Shown: positions 9,106 to 17,947 of the stretch, in pieces
How positions within the stretch are numbered: the first letter of the stretch is position 1
Layout of the letters: each line of letters starts with the position of its first letter
NCBI GenBank assembly: GCA_902363735.1
Contig: CABJBA010000001.1
Span: 992,001-1,056,000 of the forward strand
Direction of reading: 5' to 3'
From: Clostridiaceae bacterium
GTDB taxonomy: Bacteria > Bacillota > Clostridia > Lachnospirales > Lachnospiraceae
DNA: 64,000 nucleotides
Program-made: the position numbers and the translations under genes
Notes under the pieces: generated by a model
Seen by the model: the letters and a program-made list of their open reading frames with translations, nothing else
Databases searched by the model: none
What the model was told of the DNA's origin: nothing

Positions 9106-11160
9106 TTATATTACGGCTCTGCTGCGTGGCAAGAGCAATATACCCATACCTAAAAACGATATGCCGCAAAGCATCCACAAAAGCAGATATGTGGAATTAC
9201 TATCACCGGTTTTCGGAATATCAGCCAGTTCCAAAGATCCGAACGGGATTTCTTCATTTTCAATTTCAAAAGATCCGTGGGGGATTTCTTCATTTTCTAT
9301 ATCAATGTAATTGCCGTTGCTGTTGGTTCCTCCTCCACTGCTTCCACCGCTGTTGGTTCCGCTTCCACTGCTTCCACCGCTGTTGTTTCCGCTTCCACCG
9401 CTTCCACCGCCATTGCTTTCACCACCGCCACTGCTTTCTCCACCATTGTCTTCCTTTTCCCAAGCGGCCCAGAGGGTTGTATTATTTTCTACTGTACCAT
9501 TGTTGAAGTCCCAATATACAGGATTGCTGTTCTCATCCTCATAAGCGTACCACCCCTTAAAGAGGTATCCTTCTCGGGTAGGATCATCGGGTTTACTAGT
9601 GATTGTGCTTCCGACAGGAACCGTCACTTTAAAGAAGCCGTTATATTCTGTTTGGCCGTCATCGGGGTCAAATATTACAATACAGCCTTTTTCCCAAGCG
9701 GCCCATAGGGTTGTATTATCTTCTACGGTACCATTGCTGAAGTCCCAAAGTACAGGATTACTATTCTCATCCAAATAGGAATACCAGCCCTTGAAAAGGT
9801 ATCCATTTCGGGTGGGATCATCAGGTTTGCCAATGACTGTACTGCCGACAGGAACCGTCACTTTAAAAAAGTCGTTATATTCTGTTTGGCCGTCATCGGG
9901 GTCAAATATTACAATACAGCCTTTTTCCCAAGCGGCCCATAGGGTTGTATTATCTTCTACGGTACCATTGCTGAAGTCCCAAAGTACAGGATTACTATTC
10001 TCATCCAAATAGGAATACCAGCCCTTGAAAAGGTATCCATTTCGGGTGGGATCATCAGGTTTGCCAATGACTGTACTGCCGACAGGAACCGTCACTTTAA
10101 AAAAGTCGTTATACCCTGTTTGACCGTCATCGGGGTCAAATATTACAATACAGCCTTTTTCCCAAGCCGCCCAAAGAGTTGTATTATCTTCTACGGTACC
10201 ATTGCTGAAGTCCCAAAGTACAGGATTACTATTCTCATCCAAATAGGCATACCAGCCCTTGAAAAGGTATCCATTTCGGGTGGGATCATCAGGTTTGCCA
10301 GTGACTGTACTGCCGACAGGAACCGTCACTTTAAAAAATTCGTTATAACCGGTTTGACCGTCATCGGGGTCAAACATCACGATACAGCCTTTTTCCCAAG
10401 CCGCCCAGAGAGTTATATTATCTTCTACGGTACCATTGTTAAAGTCCCAAAATACTGGATCTCCGTTCTCATCCTCATAAGCATGCCAGCCCTTGAAAAG
10501 GTATCCATCTCGGGTGGGATCATCAGGTTTACTAGTGACTGTACTGCCTACAGAAACTGTCACTTTGAAAAAATCGTCATAACCTGTTTGACCGTCATCG
10601 GGGTCAAACATTACAATACAGCCTTTTTCCCAAGCGGCCCAGAGAGTTGTATTATCTTCTACGGTATCATTATTGAAGTCCCAGAATACAGGATTGCCGT
10701 TCTCATCCTCATAGGCATACCATTCCATAAAAAAGTACCCGTCCCGTATGGGGGCATTGGGTTTGCCAGTGACTGTGCCGCCGACAGGAACTGTCACTTT
10801 GAAGAAGTCGTTATAGCCTGTTTGACCATCGTCTGGATCAAAAGCTACGATACAGCTTTCTGACAAAGTTATTTCTTGGATTGACTCTTCTGCGGGAAAC
10901 ATCTCAAGGATTTGCTCCGGAAGGGTAATGACGCCTTCTTCTGGCACAATAACCTCATTTTCTGTCAATGATTCTTCTGATAATATGTCATTTTCTTCTT
11001 TAGTGGTATTAAGTTGATCAGTGGTTTCAATAATTTCAGGAATGGAAACAGAATCAGTTTCCGCTGCAAACACCTGAATTGGCAGCATTCCCAGGATTAA
11101 AACCACAACTAAAAGCAGGGACATAACCTTTCTGCTTTTACGGAGTGTCTTTTTACACAT
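9106..11160 (-). CDS. cell-wall-anchored surface protein with six InlB-type B-repeats
   Basis: A 684-residue secreted protein. Residues 1-32 are a signal peptide (KKTLRKSRK, hydrophobic core, VFAAE cleavage region). Residues 33-102 are acidic. Residues 103-570 are six consecutive 78-residue units, each with the beta-grasp signature FDPDDGQ...V..G..V..KPD.PTR.GY.FKGWY...W.AWE of the Listeria/Bacteroides InlB B-repeat (Flg_new) family. Residues 571-615 are a Gly/Ser/Asn-rich spacer. A sortase signal follows: IPKTGD near 648, a hydrophobic helix and the basic tail PRSR. IPKTG is a known variant of LPXTG. AAAGGAGGAG precedes the ATG. The product is probably exposed on the cell wall and may mediate adhesion or ligand binding. 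Unit number is likely to vary between strains because the units are nearly identical. Confidence 0.92.
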   Translation of the reverse strand: MCKKTLRKSRKVMSLLLVVVLILGMLPIQVFAAETDSVSIPEIIETTDQLNTTKEENDILSEESLTENEVIVPEEGVITLPEQILEMFPAEESIQEITLSESCIVAFDPDDGQTGYNDFFKVTVPVGGTVTGKPNAPIRDGYFFMEWYAYEDENGNPVFWDFNNDTVEDNTTLWAAWEKGCIVMFDPDDGQTGYDDFFKVTVSVGSTVTSKPDDPTRDGYLFKGWHAYEDENGDPVFWDFNNGTVEDNITLWAAWEKGCIVMFDPDDGQTGYNEFFKVTVPVGSTVTGKPDDPTRNGYLFKGWYAYLDENSNPVLWDFSNGTVEDNTTLWAAWEKGCIVIFDPDDGQTGYNDFFKVTVPVGSTVIGKPDDPTRNGYLFKGWYSYLDENSNPVLWDFSNGTVEDNTTLWAAWEKGCIVIFDPDDGQTEYNDFFKVTVPVGSTVIGKPDDPTRNGYLFKGWYSYLDENSNPVLWDFSNGTVEDNTTLWAAWEKGCIVIFDPDDGQTEYNGFFKVTVPVGSTITSKPDDPTREGYLFKGWYAYEDENSNPVYWDFNNGTVENNTTLWAAWEKEDNGGESSGGGESNGGGSGGSGNNSGGSSGSGTNSGGSSGGGTNSNGNYIDIENEEIPHGSFEIENEEIPFGSLELADIPKTGDSNSTYLLLWMLCGISFLGMGILLLPRSRAVI
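9451..10854 (-). repeat. six tandem 234-bp repeats encoding the B-repeats
   Basis: Units run 10854-10621, 10620-10387, 10386-10153, 10152-9919, 9918-9685 and 9684-9451. Units four and five differ at about three of 234 bases, whereas units one and six diverge more, consistent with recent duplication of an internal unit by recombination. Confidence 0.9.
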
Positions 11161-11623
11161 ATGTTTTCTCCTCCTTTATATTAAGCCTAATCGGCTTAAT
11201 TTCAGCTGAAAAATACATTTTAAATATAGTCCTATATAGTGGAAATAATCTTTTCCAGCCTGATACTACAAACCTCATGATCCAAATCACATAGTCCGTT
11301 GCAAACTGTAATATTGACTCTAGTACACCTGCTTATTTCTTTAAAAAACAAAAAACACCTTACTTGTAAAGTATAATTAAGAATTAAATACTCCGCTCAG
11401 TCATGTACTATATTTGTGTTTTCATGTATCGAATACAGCCTTGCAACAGGCTTAGTAATAAGAAAATTCACTTAAAACACATATCAGCATTCTTTTGCCT
11501 ATTATGCTGATTTATTTTATTATATAATAGCCCATTGACCACTCTCAGTTGTTTTCCGGCAAAGGAATAGAATTTCCTGCATCTGCGCAGCGAAAACTGT
11601 GCTGATGTCTGCCACAGCAATTT
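11161..11623. other. 463-bp AT-rich intergenic region
   Basis: No open frame with a ribosome-binding site is visible on either strand. Near the surface-protein start is a small inverted repeat at 11179-11197 (TTAAGCC-5-GGCTTAA) that could be an operator in the leader. The promoter of the minus-strand surface protein must lie here, but no consensus pair stands out. The end near 11600 is the 3' flank of the AP2-domain gene. Confidence 0.5.
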
Positions 11624-12436
11624 CTACTCGCCTGAAATTAAATGGGAGTGCTCTTTTAAAAACGGATTAATCAGCTCTTCTTCAGCCTTCCAACGAGCCT
11701 GTGCTGCCTCGGCAATTGTGTTAAATTTACCTAAGTAGTAATGTATGCCTTTAAAAGTAAGCGTGGCAACCCAGGAATCAGTCCTGCTGTAATAGGAAAC
11801 ACCTTTGATGCCGCTTCGGTTGTTTTTGGGTATGGTTTTAGAGGCAATTACCTCAAGACAGGTACCCTCAATTAAATTCCGATGCTCAACCTCACCTAAA
11901 CACCCGCAGCTCTGGGTATGTCCATTTCTGAGGTTTGATATTGCAACACTGCATAATTCGCCGCAATCACACTGACAAATCCATTTTCGAGGACGATTTT
12001 TTTCCTGTACTTTATCTAGATATAAAACGGTCAGCTTTCCAAATCTTTGACCTGCAATGTTCTGCTTCTCTCTCATATGGCACCCACAGGTTTTTGTATC
12101 GCCGCGAACTAGATTTCTGCTTGTAACAAAAGCGGTCAATCCGCAGTCGCAGTTACACTTCCAGACAACGTTTCCATCAATTCGTTTTTCAGTTGGAGAA
12201 ACTGCGGTGAGTTTTCCGAATTTCCTTCCACGTAAATCTTTGTATTTTTCCCGATTTGCCTTTTCCAGGCATCCGCAGCTTTTTGTCCTACCATAAATAA
12301 CATTGTTTTTAAGAACTGATTTTATATTTCCACATTCACATTGGCAGATATAAACCGTATATCCTTTTTCATTTTTATACTCTTGAAGTACAGAAAGCAT
12401 ATCAAATTTTTGGTTGTCTTTATTCTTCTCTTCCAT
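11624..12436 (-). CDS. AP2-domain protein with three CxCxCG/CGC repeats
   Basis: A 270-residue protein. The start at 12436 is chosen because AGGAG lies 10 bases upstream; an open frame extends further up but without a site. From about residue 30 to 190 there are three similar units, each with a CxCxCG cluster and a following SCGC or TCGC (for example CQCECG...SCGC, CNCDCG...TCGC, CQCDCG...SCGC). They alternate with GRKFGKLT or GQRFGKLT segments. The cysteine spacing suggests zinc binding. The last 60 residues are an AP2/ERF-type DNA-binding domain (SGIKGVSYYSRTDSWVA, then YYLGKFNTIAEAAQAR). In bacteria and phages this combination is found in homing endonuclease relatives, but I see no HNH or other nuclease motif. 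It is probably a DNA-binding protein of mobile origin; function is unknown. Confidence 0.75.
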   Translation of the reverse strand: MEEKNKDNQKFDMLSVLQEYKNEKGYTVYICQCECGNIKSVLKNNVIYGRTKSCGCLEKANREKYKDLRGRKFGKLTAVSPTEKRIDGNVVWKCNCDCGLTAFVTSRNLVRGDTKTCGCHMREKQNIAGQRFGKLTVLYLDKVQEKNRPRKWICQCDCGELCSVAISNLRNGHTQSCGCLGEVEHRNLIEGTCLEVIASKTIPKNNRSGIKGVSYYSRTDSWVATLTFKGIHYYLGKFNTIAEAAQARWKAEEELINPFLKEHSHLISGE

Positions 12437-12793
12437 AATATGTAGACTCCTGTAAAATACCACGTTGACGGAATGGGATCGAATAAAGTATATAAGGCCT
12501 GTAAATTTAAATGTGAGGTGATGTAACAAATTGGGGCTTATATGTAATGAGTTTTGTCAAAAAAGTGCAAAAAAATGTGAAAATCGGAAATTGATTGGAA
12601 ATATTTTGATAAGATAGAGCGGGAGGAAATCACTGTAAAACGGATCTTCTATAATAAGCAGCAGGGCTGAAAGATTCTTAATGAATTTTCAGCCCTGCTT
12701 TTTTAGTTTACAACACATTACCAATGTAATTTCATTTATTGGATAATCAAAATACAGATATGTTATTTTTTGCTTGCACTATATATAACCAAC
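12437..12793. other. 357-bp intergenic region containing an isolated terminator
   Basis: No gene is visible. The region contains a strong plus-strand terminator (12660-12706) with no plus-strand gene before it, and a GGGAGGAAA sequence at about 12621 without a following start codon. It may be the remnant of a lost gene or a short RNA. Confidence 0.5.
12660..12706 (+). terminator. intrinsic terminator without an upstream gene
   Basis: A 13-bp stem (AGCAGGGCTGAAA with TTTCAGCCCTGCT) is followed by a T-run of about six bases on the plus strand. The minus strand lacks a comparable T-run. Confidence 0.8.
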
Positions 12794-13633
12794 TCATTGG
12801 CTTAAATGCTTCTGCATATTCTTCATGGAAGCAACAGCTCCTCCATCGCAGAGAATATCGGTTCCGGTAAGGTAGCTTACCGCATCACTTGCAGCAAATT
12901 TCAATAAATTTGCAATCTCCTCCGGCTGCCCAACTCGTCCAAGTGCGCCTCTCACAGCAAATGCTGTTGCTTGATCACCTTCCAGCCTTCCCATCTCAGT
13001 ATCAAATGTACCAGGGGATACTGATAAAACCCGGATTCCATTTTTACCAAAAGCACATGCACAATATGCGGCGTACCATATAATAAAATCTTTAGATAGT
13101 GAATATGCGATTTGAACCGCCAGGTTATCTCCCAGTGAGTATGACAAATCCATCATGGTTTGTTTAAATTTATCTATATGCGTCAAGCATAAAGGGTAAT
13201 CTTTTCTCACATCCTTGTCCGGCAGAATGGAGGACAGTAAATACGCGGACATGGAGGAAACATCAATAATGCAGCCGCCTTTATCCATTATTTTTGCAAA
13301 CTCCTCATTAATGTAAATGGTCCCTATGGCATTAATGTCAAGGATATTTTCCAGTGTCCCCATATGAGGGGATATGCCTGCTGAATGAATGACAGTAACT
13401 ACCTTTCCCATTTTGGAAGCCTGCCCGGCTAATTCTTTCACCGATTCTCTGTTGCTGACATCACAGGAGAATATCTCTGCATCGATACCTAAAGCAGTCA
13501 GCTCCTCTTTTGATCTTTTCAATTTATCAATGCTTCTTCCTGAGATAAGAACAGAACAATCATCACCCATAACTTTGGCGGCAGCAAAACCAATTCCACT
13601 ACCTCCCCCTGTTATAACACATATATTTTTCAT
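12794..13633 (-). CDS. SDR-family NAD(P)-dependent oxidoreductase
   Basis: A 279-residue classical short-chain dehydrogenase. Cofactor loop TGGGSGIG at residues 8-15, catalytic Tyr in YSLSKDF (YxxxK relaxed to Y-S-L-S-K) and the catalytic Ser in IIDVSSMSAY. The PGTFDTEMG and GTDILCDGGA motifs of the C-terminus are also present. The ATG at 13633 is preceded by AGGTGG at 8 bases; a GTG 12 bases earlier overlaps that site. The substrate pocket has a longer loop after the catalytic Ser than most SDRs. It follows an NAD-dependent epimerase-like gene by 55 bases on the same strand and may be co-transcribed with it. The substrate is not predictable. Confidence 0.88.
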   Translation of the reverse strand: MKNICVITGGGSGIGFAAAKVMGDDCSVLISGRSIDKLKRSKEELTALGIDAEIFSCDVSNRESVKELAGQASKMGKVVTVIHSAGISPHMGTLENILDINAIGTIYINEEFAKIMDKGGCIIDVSSMSAYLLSSILPDKDVRKDYPLCLTHIDKFKQTMMDLSYSLGDNLAVQIAYSLSKDFIIWYAAYCACAFGKNGIRVLSVSPGTFDTEMGRLEGDQATAFAVRGALGRVGQPEEIANLLKFAASDAVSYLTGTDILCDGGAVASMKNMQKHLSQ

Positions 13634-13688
13634 TCCTTTTACCACCTTTTTATAGTTGAAATTAATTTGCTGATATATTTAAAAACGA

Positions 13689-14708
13689 CTAAATAAATTG
13701 TCTTTTCACTTTGCCAATACTAATAAGCCAATTTACTTCATCCGTAATAGTTTCATCAAACGGGCGGGTCTGATATTCCAGTTCTTTTTTTGCCTTATCT
13801 GAGGAGAAATTATTGTTGCGTATCATATTATACATTCCAAATTTTAGTGATTCTAACTTTTCTTCTTTTTCTGGCCCATCTGGTATATTTCGCGCTGCAT
13901 TTGCGACCATAATATCTACCGGCAGAATGGTTTCAACTCTGGGGGCGCCACTGGCTGCGCTGATTAAATCAAACATACGGCGGATTGGCACCACTTCATT
14001 ACTCATAATATATCCTTCTCCTCTACGGCCTTTTTCAGAGCATTTGATCACACCGTCGGCTAAATCACGCACATCAACGGAGTTAAAGAAGCCCTCAAAC
14101 CCTACCTGCATTTTACCCTGGCAATACTCCATAATAACTCCTGCTACCGGGCCAAACGCATAGTCATTAGGCCCGCAAATGCCGGAAGGATATACGATGG
14201 AAGCATCAAGGTTTTGTTCTTTAACCGCTTTTAAGACAATTTCTGTTGCCAAAGCTTTGGTTTTGCTATAGTATCCCACTACTATGTCAGGATTAAAATG
14301 ATTTGGTTCATAAATGATTTGGCCCTCCGGTAATTCGGGAATCGCACCTGTAGAACTTACATATACAAGCTTCTTAACGTTATTGGCAAGACAAAGATCC
14401 ACAATGTTCTGTGTACCAGTAACATTTACATCATATACTTTTTGATTGGGCAAGGGGGAAAGCGATACGATACTTGCACAGTGTATCACAACTGTTTCGG
14501 TGTCCCTGGAAACTGTAAAAAAGCGCTCAAGTGAAGATACATCTGTTACATCTCCGGTAAAAATTTCTACAGCTTGCGGAATATGCTGCATAGCAGGATC
14601 TCCAGGTAATACAAGTGCACGGACTTGTTTTCCCTCATTAATCAGCGACAATGCAATGTTGTTTCCAAGAAGTCCTGCGGCGCCAGTAAGTAAATAAATT
14701 GTTTTCAT
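13689..14708 (-). CDS. NAD-dependent epimerase/dehydratase (extended SDR)
   Basis: A 339-residue extended short-chain dehydrogenase. N-terminal TGAAGLLGNNIA is the extended-SDR glycine motif; the active site YYSKTKA (Y-x-x-x-K) follows a Ser/Thr in VYVSSTGAIP. The ATG at 14708 has AAAGGA 9 bases upstream, and a TTG further up overlaps the site. The family covers sugar-nucleotide epimerases, dihydroflavonol reductases and 3-beta-hydroxysteroid dehydrogenases; this sequence looks closer to the latter two (dihydroflavonol-reductase-like) than to sugar epimerases, but that is an impression only. The gene is followed by the SDR at 12794 and preceded by a small membrane protein gene, all on the minus strand. 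Confidence 0.87.
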   Translation of the reverse strand: MKTIYLLTGAAGLLGNNIALSLINEGKQVRALVLPGDPAMQHIPQAVEIFTGDVTDVSSLERFFTVSRDTETVVIHCASIVSLSPLPNQKVYDVNVTGTQNIVDLCLANNVKKLVYVSSTGAIPELPEGQIIYEPNHFNPDIVVGYYSKTKALATEIVLKAVKEQNLDASIVYPSGICGPNDYAFGPVAGVIMEYCQGKMQVGFEGFFNSVDVRDLADGVIKCSEKGRRGEGYIMSNEVVPIRRMFDLISAASGAPRVETILPVDIMVANAARNIPDGPEKEEKLESLKFGMYNMIRNNNFSSDKAKKELEYQTRPFDETITDEVNWLISIGKVKRQFI

Positions 14709-14761
14709 AATATAAAATCCTTTCAATAATAAATTTTTTTAAAGCAATAACAGCGTTTTAT

Positions 14762-15298
14762 TTAATCCTCCAGCAGACTGCCGGCCTTTTCGCAGACATC
14801 ATAAATCTCATCGTATTTCTTTTCGATAAGTGGGTTAACTTCGGCTGACTTGCTGCTGCTGATCTTGCGAAACAAAAGATAGGGTGTAATCCAGCCAACA
14901 AAAGCTGGAATAGCAAGTATAATGCAAAGCGGAACATTTCCTGCAGTAACGGAAAAGACCGAGCCGGCCATAAAGGCAGTACCGACCAGTCCCACACCAT
15001 AGGCTATGGCAGAGGCTTTTGTTACCTTAGAAAATTCCAGTGATTCAATTTCAGCAATACCAGTCTCAAATTGACGCTGCAGCCTTGAAATCTCTGCTTT
15101 GTTGCGAAGCTTGCGATTACGCTTAAACTTCAGGGATACGAATCTGGCGCCCTGCGGCGGAATTGAGCTGCCGTCCAGTTCCCAGCCAAAGCTGGGGTAG
15201 CTGTCCGAATAAACAGATTCCATGCTGCGTCTGGCCGTCACATCCTTGTATTCGTAGCCAACAAAGCTGTTGTCATTTTTTAAAGATTCATTCATCAT
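14762..15298 (-). CDS. small two-helix membrane protein, paralogue A
   Basis: A 178-residue protein I do not recognise. It has a cytoplasmic N-terminal half with an FVGYEYKDVTARRSMES opening and a charged helical region (RNRKLRNKAEISRLQRQFE). Two transmembrane segments follow (about 100-120 and 125-145, around GTAFMAGSVFSV and IILAIPAFVGWITPYL). The C-terminus is acidic (IEKKYDEIYDVCEKAGSLLED). It is clearly paralogous to the protein at 19367-19906: the same opening, the same GTAFMAGSVF helix and the same C-terminal IE.KYDEIY..CEK ending. The two copies lie on either side of the riboflavin operon. GGAG is 5 bases before the first ATG and 8 before the next. Confidence 0.75.
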   Translation of the reverse strand: MMNESLKNDNSFVGYEYKDVTARRSMESVYSDSYPSFGWELDGSSIPPQGARFVSLKFKRNRKLRNKAEISRLQRQFETGIAEIESLEFSKVTKASAIAYGVGLVGTAFMAGSVFSVTAGNVPLCIILAIPAFVGWITPYLLFRKISSSKSAEVNPLIEKKYDEIYDVCEKAGSLLED

Positions 15299-15601
15299 AA
15301 ATACTCCTTTTCAGTTATGTTTTGTATCTTTTTCTTTGATGATGAAATCATATCTTTTTAATGTTTATAAATTGCTTGCGTTTGGTTTATAAATTATTAA
15401 AACGAAAAAACTTACCCCCGTCTGTTTTATCGTTTCAGGTAAAGCAATGCGGTATAAGCAAAAGTAAACTGCTTATACCGCATTGTATTTGTTGATGGAA
15501 TCATTGTATAATGCCTCTGTTTTTGTTTTGCTTGAGAATTGTTTCCATCTTATTAATCTATTCATGTAGCATGGGAATTTATAAACTTTAGCAGCAGAAA
15601 G
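15299..15601. other. intergenic region after ribH
   Basis: About 300 bases holding the perfect inverted repeat at 15445-15485 and the upstream region of the small membrane protein gene. No other gene is visible. Confidence 0.6.
15445..15485 (-). terminator. long inverted repeat, probable end of the rib operon
   Basis: A perfect 16-bp stem (CAATGCGGTATAAGCA and its complement) with a 9-base loop lies 117 bases past ribH. Neither strand has a good T-run (minus side GCTTTACC), so termination is inferred from stem strength and position. It could instead be a processing or regulatory site. Confidence 0.55.
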
Positions 15602-16069
15602 TTAAGCTTGAATCTCACGGATCAGATTTACCATCTCAATGGCACCAGCCGCACAGTCAAAGCCTTTGTTGCCAGCCTTGGTTCCTGCACGTTCGATAGC
15701 CTGCTCGATGCTTTCCGTAGTAAGTACCCCAAACATAACTGGAATGCCGCTGTTTAAAGATACATGGGCAATCCCTTTTGACACCTCACTGCAGACATAA
15801 TCATAATGAGTGGTGCTTCCTCGAATAACCGCGCCCAGACAAATTACAGCATCATATTTGCCGCAGCTTGCCATTTTGGAAGCAATAAGCGGAATTTCAA
15901 AAGCACCGGGAACCCATGCCACCTCAATATTTTCCTCGCTGACGTCATGGCGCTTAAGGCAGTCCAGCGCACCGCCAAGGAGTTTTGACGTAATAAATTC
16001 ATTGAATCGTGCGGCTACAATACCGATTTTCATTTCATTTGATACAAGCTTTCCTTCAAAAACCTTCAT
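15602..16069 (-). CDS. ribH: 6,7-dimethyl-8-ribityllumazine synthase
   Basis: A 155-residue lumazine synthase, full length. It condenses 5-amino-6-ribitylamino-uracil with 3,4-dihydroxy-2-butanone 4-phosphate. Recognisable motifs are [16 protein letters not shown] (substrate-binding Phe), VPGAFEIPL and the phosphate-binding [14 protein letters not shown] with the catalytic His. It forms icosahedral or pentameric cytoplasmic assemblies. It is the last gene of the operon, 20 bases after ribBA. Confidence 0.97.
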   Translation of the reverse strand: MKVFEGKLVSNEMKIGIVAARFNEFITSKLLGGALDCLKRHDVSEENIEVAWVPGAFEIPLIASKMASCGKYDAVICLGAVIRGSTTHYDYVCSEVSKGIAHVSLNSGIPVMFGVLTTESIEQAIERAGTKAGNKGFDCAAGAIEMVNLIREIQA

Positions 16070-16089
16070 ATTTTATTCTCCTTTATCAT

Positions 16090-17289
16090 TTAATAGCGTA
16101 GTATGTGGCCCATTTTGTTCTGCTTGGTTTGCAGGTAAAACAAGTCATGCTCGTTTGCAGACATTTGAATCGGGACTCTTTCTGTAATTTCCATTCCAAA
16201 AGACAACAAACCATAGACCTTTTCCGGATTGTTGGTAAGAAGGCGCAGGGTTTTAGCTCCCAGATCCCTCAGTATTTGAGCACCAATGTAATACTCACGC
16301 GGGTCACCGTCAAAACCAAGGGCAATATTGGCTTCCAATGTATCCATTCCTTTATCCTGCAAAGCGTAGGCACGCAGTTTATTGACCAATCCGATCCCCC
16401 GGCCTTCTTGGCGCATATAGAGGAGGATTCCACGGCCTTCCCGGTCGATCTGAGCCATAGCTGTGGCAAGCTGCTGTCCGCAATCGCAGCGCAGAGAGCC
16501 AAAAGCATCCCCGGTCAGGCATTCGGAATGGACGCGGCACAGAATATCCTTTCCATTGCCGATTTCGCCTTTGACAAGCGCAACATGATGCTCTCCGTTG
16601 AGTTTATTTACATAGCAGTACGATTTAAAGTCACCGTATTTGGTTGGCATATCACTGACGGAGGTTTGCTCCACCAGCCGGTCGTGTTTTTTACGATAAT
16701 CCTGCAATGCGGCAATTGTAATAAATTTAAGATTCCACTTTTGGGCCATCTCAATAAGTTCAAAAGCGCGCATCATGGTGCCATCCTCTCCCATGATTTC
16801 GCAGCAAAGTCCGCATTCCTTCAGGCCAGCCAGCCGCATTAAATCCACAGTAGCCTCTGTATGTCCGCCACGCTCCAAAACACCATTTTTCTTGGACAGC
16901 AGGGGAAACATATGCCCGGGCCGGCGGAAGTCCTCCGGTTTCACCTCATCGTCCACACATTTCATCGCAGTAACGGAGCGCTCAGCCGCAGAGATTCCAG
17001 TAGTTGTTCCTGCGTAATCCACTGAAACGGTAAATGCGGTGGCATGGTTATCTGTATTCTCAGAAACCATCTGAGGAAAGTGCAGGCGCTTGCAAAGTTC
17101 CTCGTTCATGGGCATACAGATCAGTCCCTTGCCATAGGTTGCCATAAAATTGATATTCTCTGTTGTGGCAAATTCGGCGGCACAGATGAAATCCCCTTCG
17201 TTTTCTCTTCCCTCGTCGTCTGTAACAAGAATAATTTCTCCATGCTGAAGCGCTTCCAACGCTTGTTCTATGGTATTATATTTAAACAT
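16090..17289 (-). CDS. ribBA: bifunctional DHBP synthase / GTP cyclohydrolase II
   Basis: A 399-residue fusion. Residues 1-200 are 3,4-dihydroxy-2-butanone-4-phosphate synthase ([11 protein letters not shown] acidic metal site near residue 25, and RPGHMFPL with RGGHTEA). Residues 205-399 are GTP cyclohydrolase II with the zinc cysteines in [17 protein letters not shown] and the catalytic [11 protein letters not shown]. Both domains look intact, so the protein supplies both precursors of riboflavin. The gene starts 10 bases after ribE and is preceded by GAGGATT. Confidence 0.97.
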   Translation of the reverse strand: MFKYNTIEQALEALQHGEIILVTDDEGRENEGDFICAAEFATTENINFMATYGKGLICMPMNEELCKRLHFPQMVSENTDNHATAFTVSVDYAGTTTGISAAERSVTAMKCVDDEVKPEDFRRPGHMFPLLSKKNGVLERGGHTEATVDLMRLAGLKECGLCCEIMGEDGTMMRAFELIEMAQKWNLKFITIAALQDYRKKHDRLVEQTSVSDMPTKYGDFKSYCYVNKLNGEHHVALVKGEIGNGKDILCRVHSECLTGDAFGSLRCDCGQQLATAMAQIDREGRGILLYMRQEGRGIGLVNKLRAYALQDKGMDTLEANIALGFDGDPREYYIGAQILRDLGAKTLRLLTNNPEKVYGLLSFGMEITERVPIQMSANEHDLFYLQTKQNKMGHILRY

Positions 17290-17299
17290 CTCAATCCTC

Positions 17300-17947
17300 C
17301 TAATAGCCCAATTTAGTTAATAGCTCTTTTGTGATTCCGCTTGACCGGTTCTGATTGGAAGTAAAACCAAAAAATTTTTCAATATATTTACCCAATAGGT
17401 CGTTTTCCAGATTTACCGTATCTCCCACCTTCTTTTTCGACAGAATCGTGGTTTTTACCGTATGGGGAATAACAGACAAATTGAAATCCACTTTGGTCAC
17501 ACCTGCCACTGTAAGGCTGATACCATCAACTGCAATGGAACCTTTCTCTACGATGTAGCGCAGAATACTACTCTCCGCAGCAATGGTGTACCAAACGGCA
17601 TTGTCATCTTTTTCTATGGATTTCACCAGACCTGTGCCGTCAATATGTCCAGAAACAATGTGTCCTCCAAAGCGGCCACGGGCAGGCATGGCCCTCTCTA
17701 AATTTACCGAATCCCCAGAGCGCAGCTTGCCCAAAGAAGACCGTTTTAGGGTTTCGTGCATTACATCTGCCTGAAAGGTATTGGAGAAAAGGTTTGCGGC
17801 AGTCAGGCATACTCCGTTTACCGCTACGCTGTCCCCCATGCGAAGATCATCAAAAATCATATTTCCCTTTATGGTCAGTACGGAAGAATGCACGCCATTT
17901 CGCATCTCCTTCAACACTCCGGTTTCCTCAATAATTCCTGTGAACAT
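17300..17947 (-). CDS. ribE: riboflavin synthase alpha subunit
   Basis: A 215-residue protein with the duplicated lumazine-binding barrel: the first repeat begins [10 protein letters not shown] with [11 protein letters not shown], the second has [12 protein letters not shown] and [11 protein letters not shown]. It dismutates two lumazines to riboflavin. The start is placed at 17947 (MFTGIIEE, the invariant N-terminus), with GAGGTG upstream; this makes a 20-base overlap with the end of ribD and suggests coupled translation. The symbol ribE follows the Bacillus convention (ribC in E. coli). Confidence 0.96.
   Translation of the reverse strand: MFTGIIEETGVLKEMRNGVHSSVLTIKGNMIFDDLRMGDSVAVNGVCLTAANLFSNTFQADVMHETLKRSSLGKLRSGDSVNLERAMPARGRFGGHIVSGHIDGTGLVKSIEKDDNAVWYTIAAESSILRYIVEKGSIAVDGISLTVAGVTKVDFNLSVIPHTVKTTILSKKKVGDTVNLENDLLGKYIEKFFGFTSNQNRSSGITKELLTKLGY

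Noticed and set aside
10120..10863. Long open frame on the plus strand opposite the surface-protein repeats
   Set aside because: It is the antisense of the repeat array; its periodic sequence mirrors the 78-residue units, and it has no ribosome-binding site.
16105..16842. Open frame of 245 codons opposite ribBA
   Set aside because: It lies entirely antisense to a well-supported enzyme and shows no recognisable domain or ribosome-binding site.
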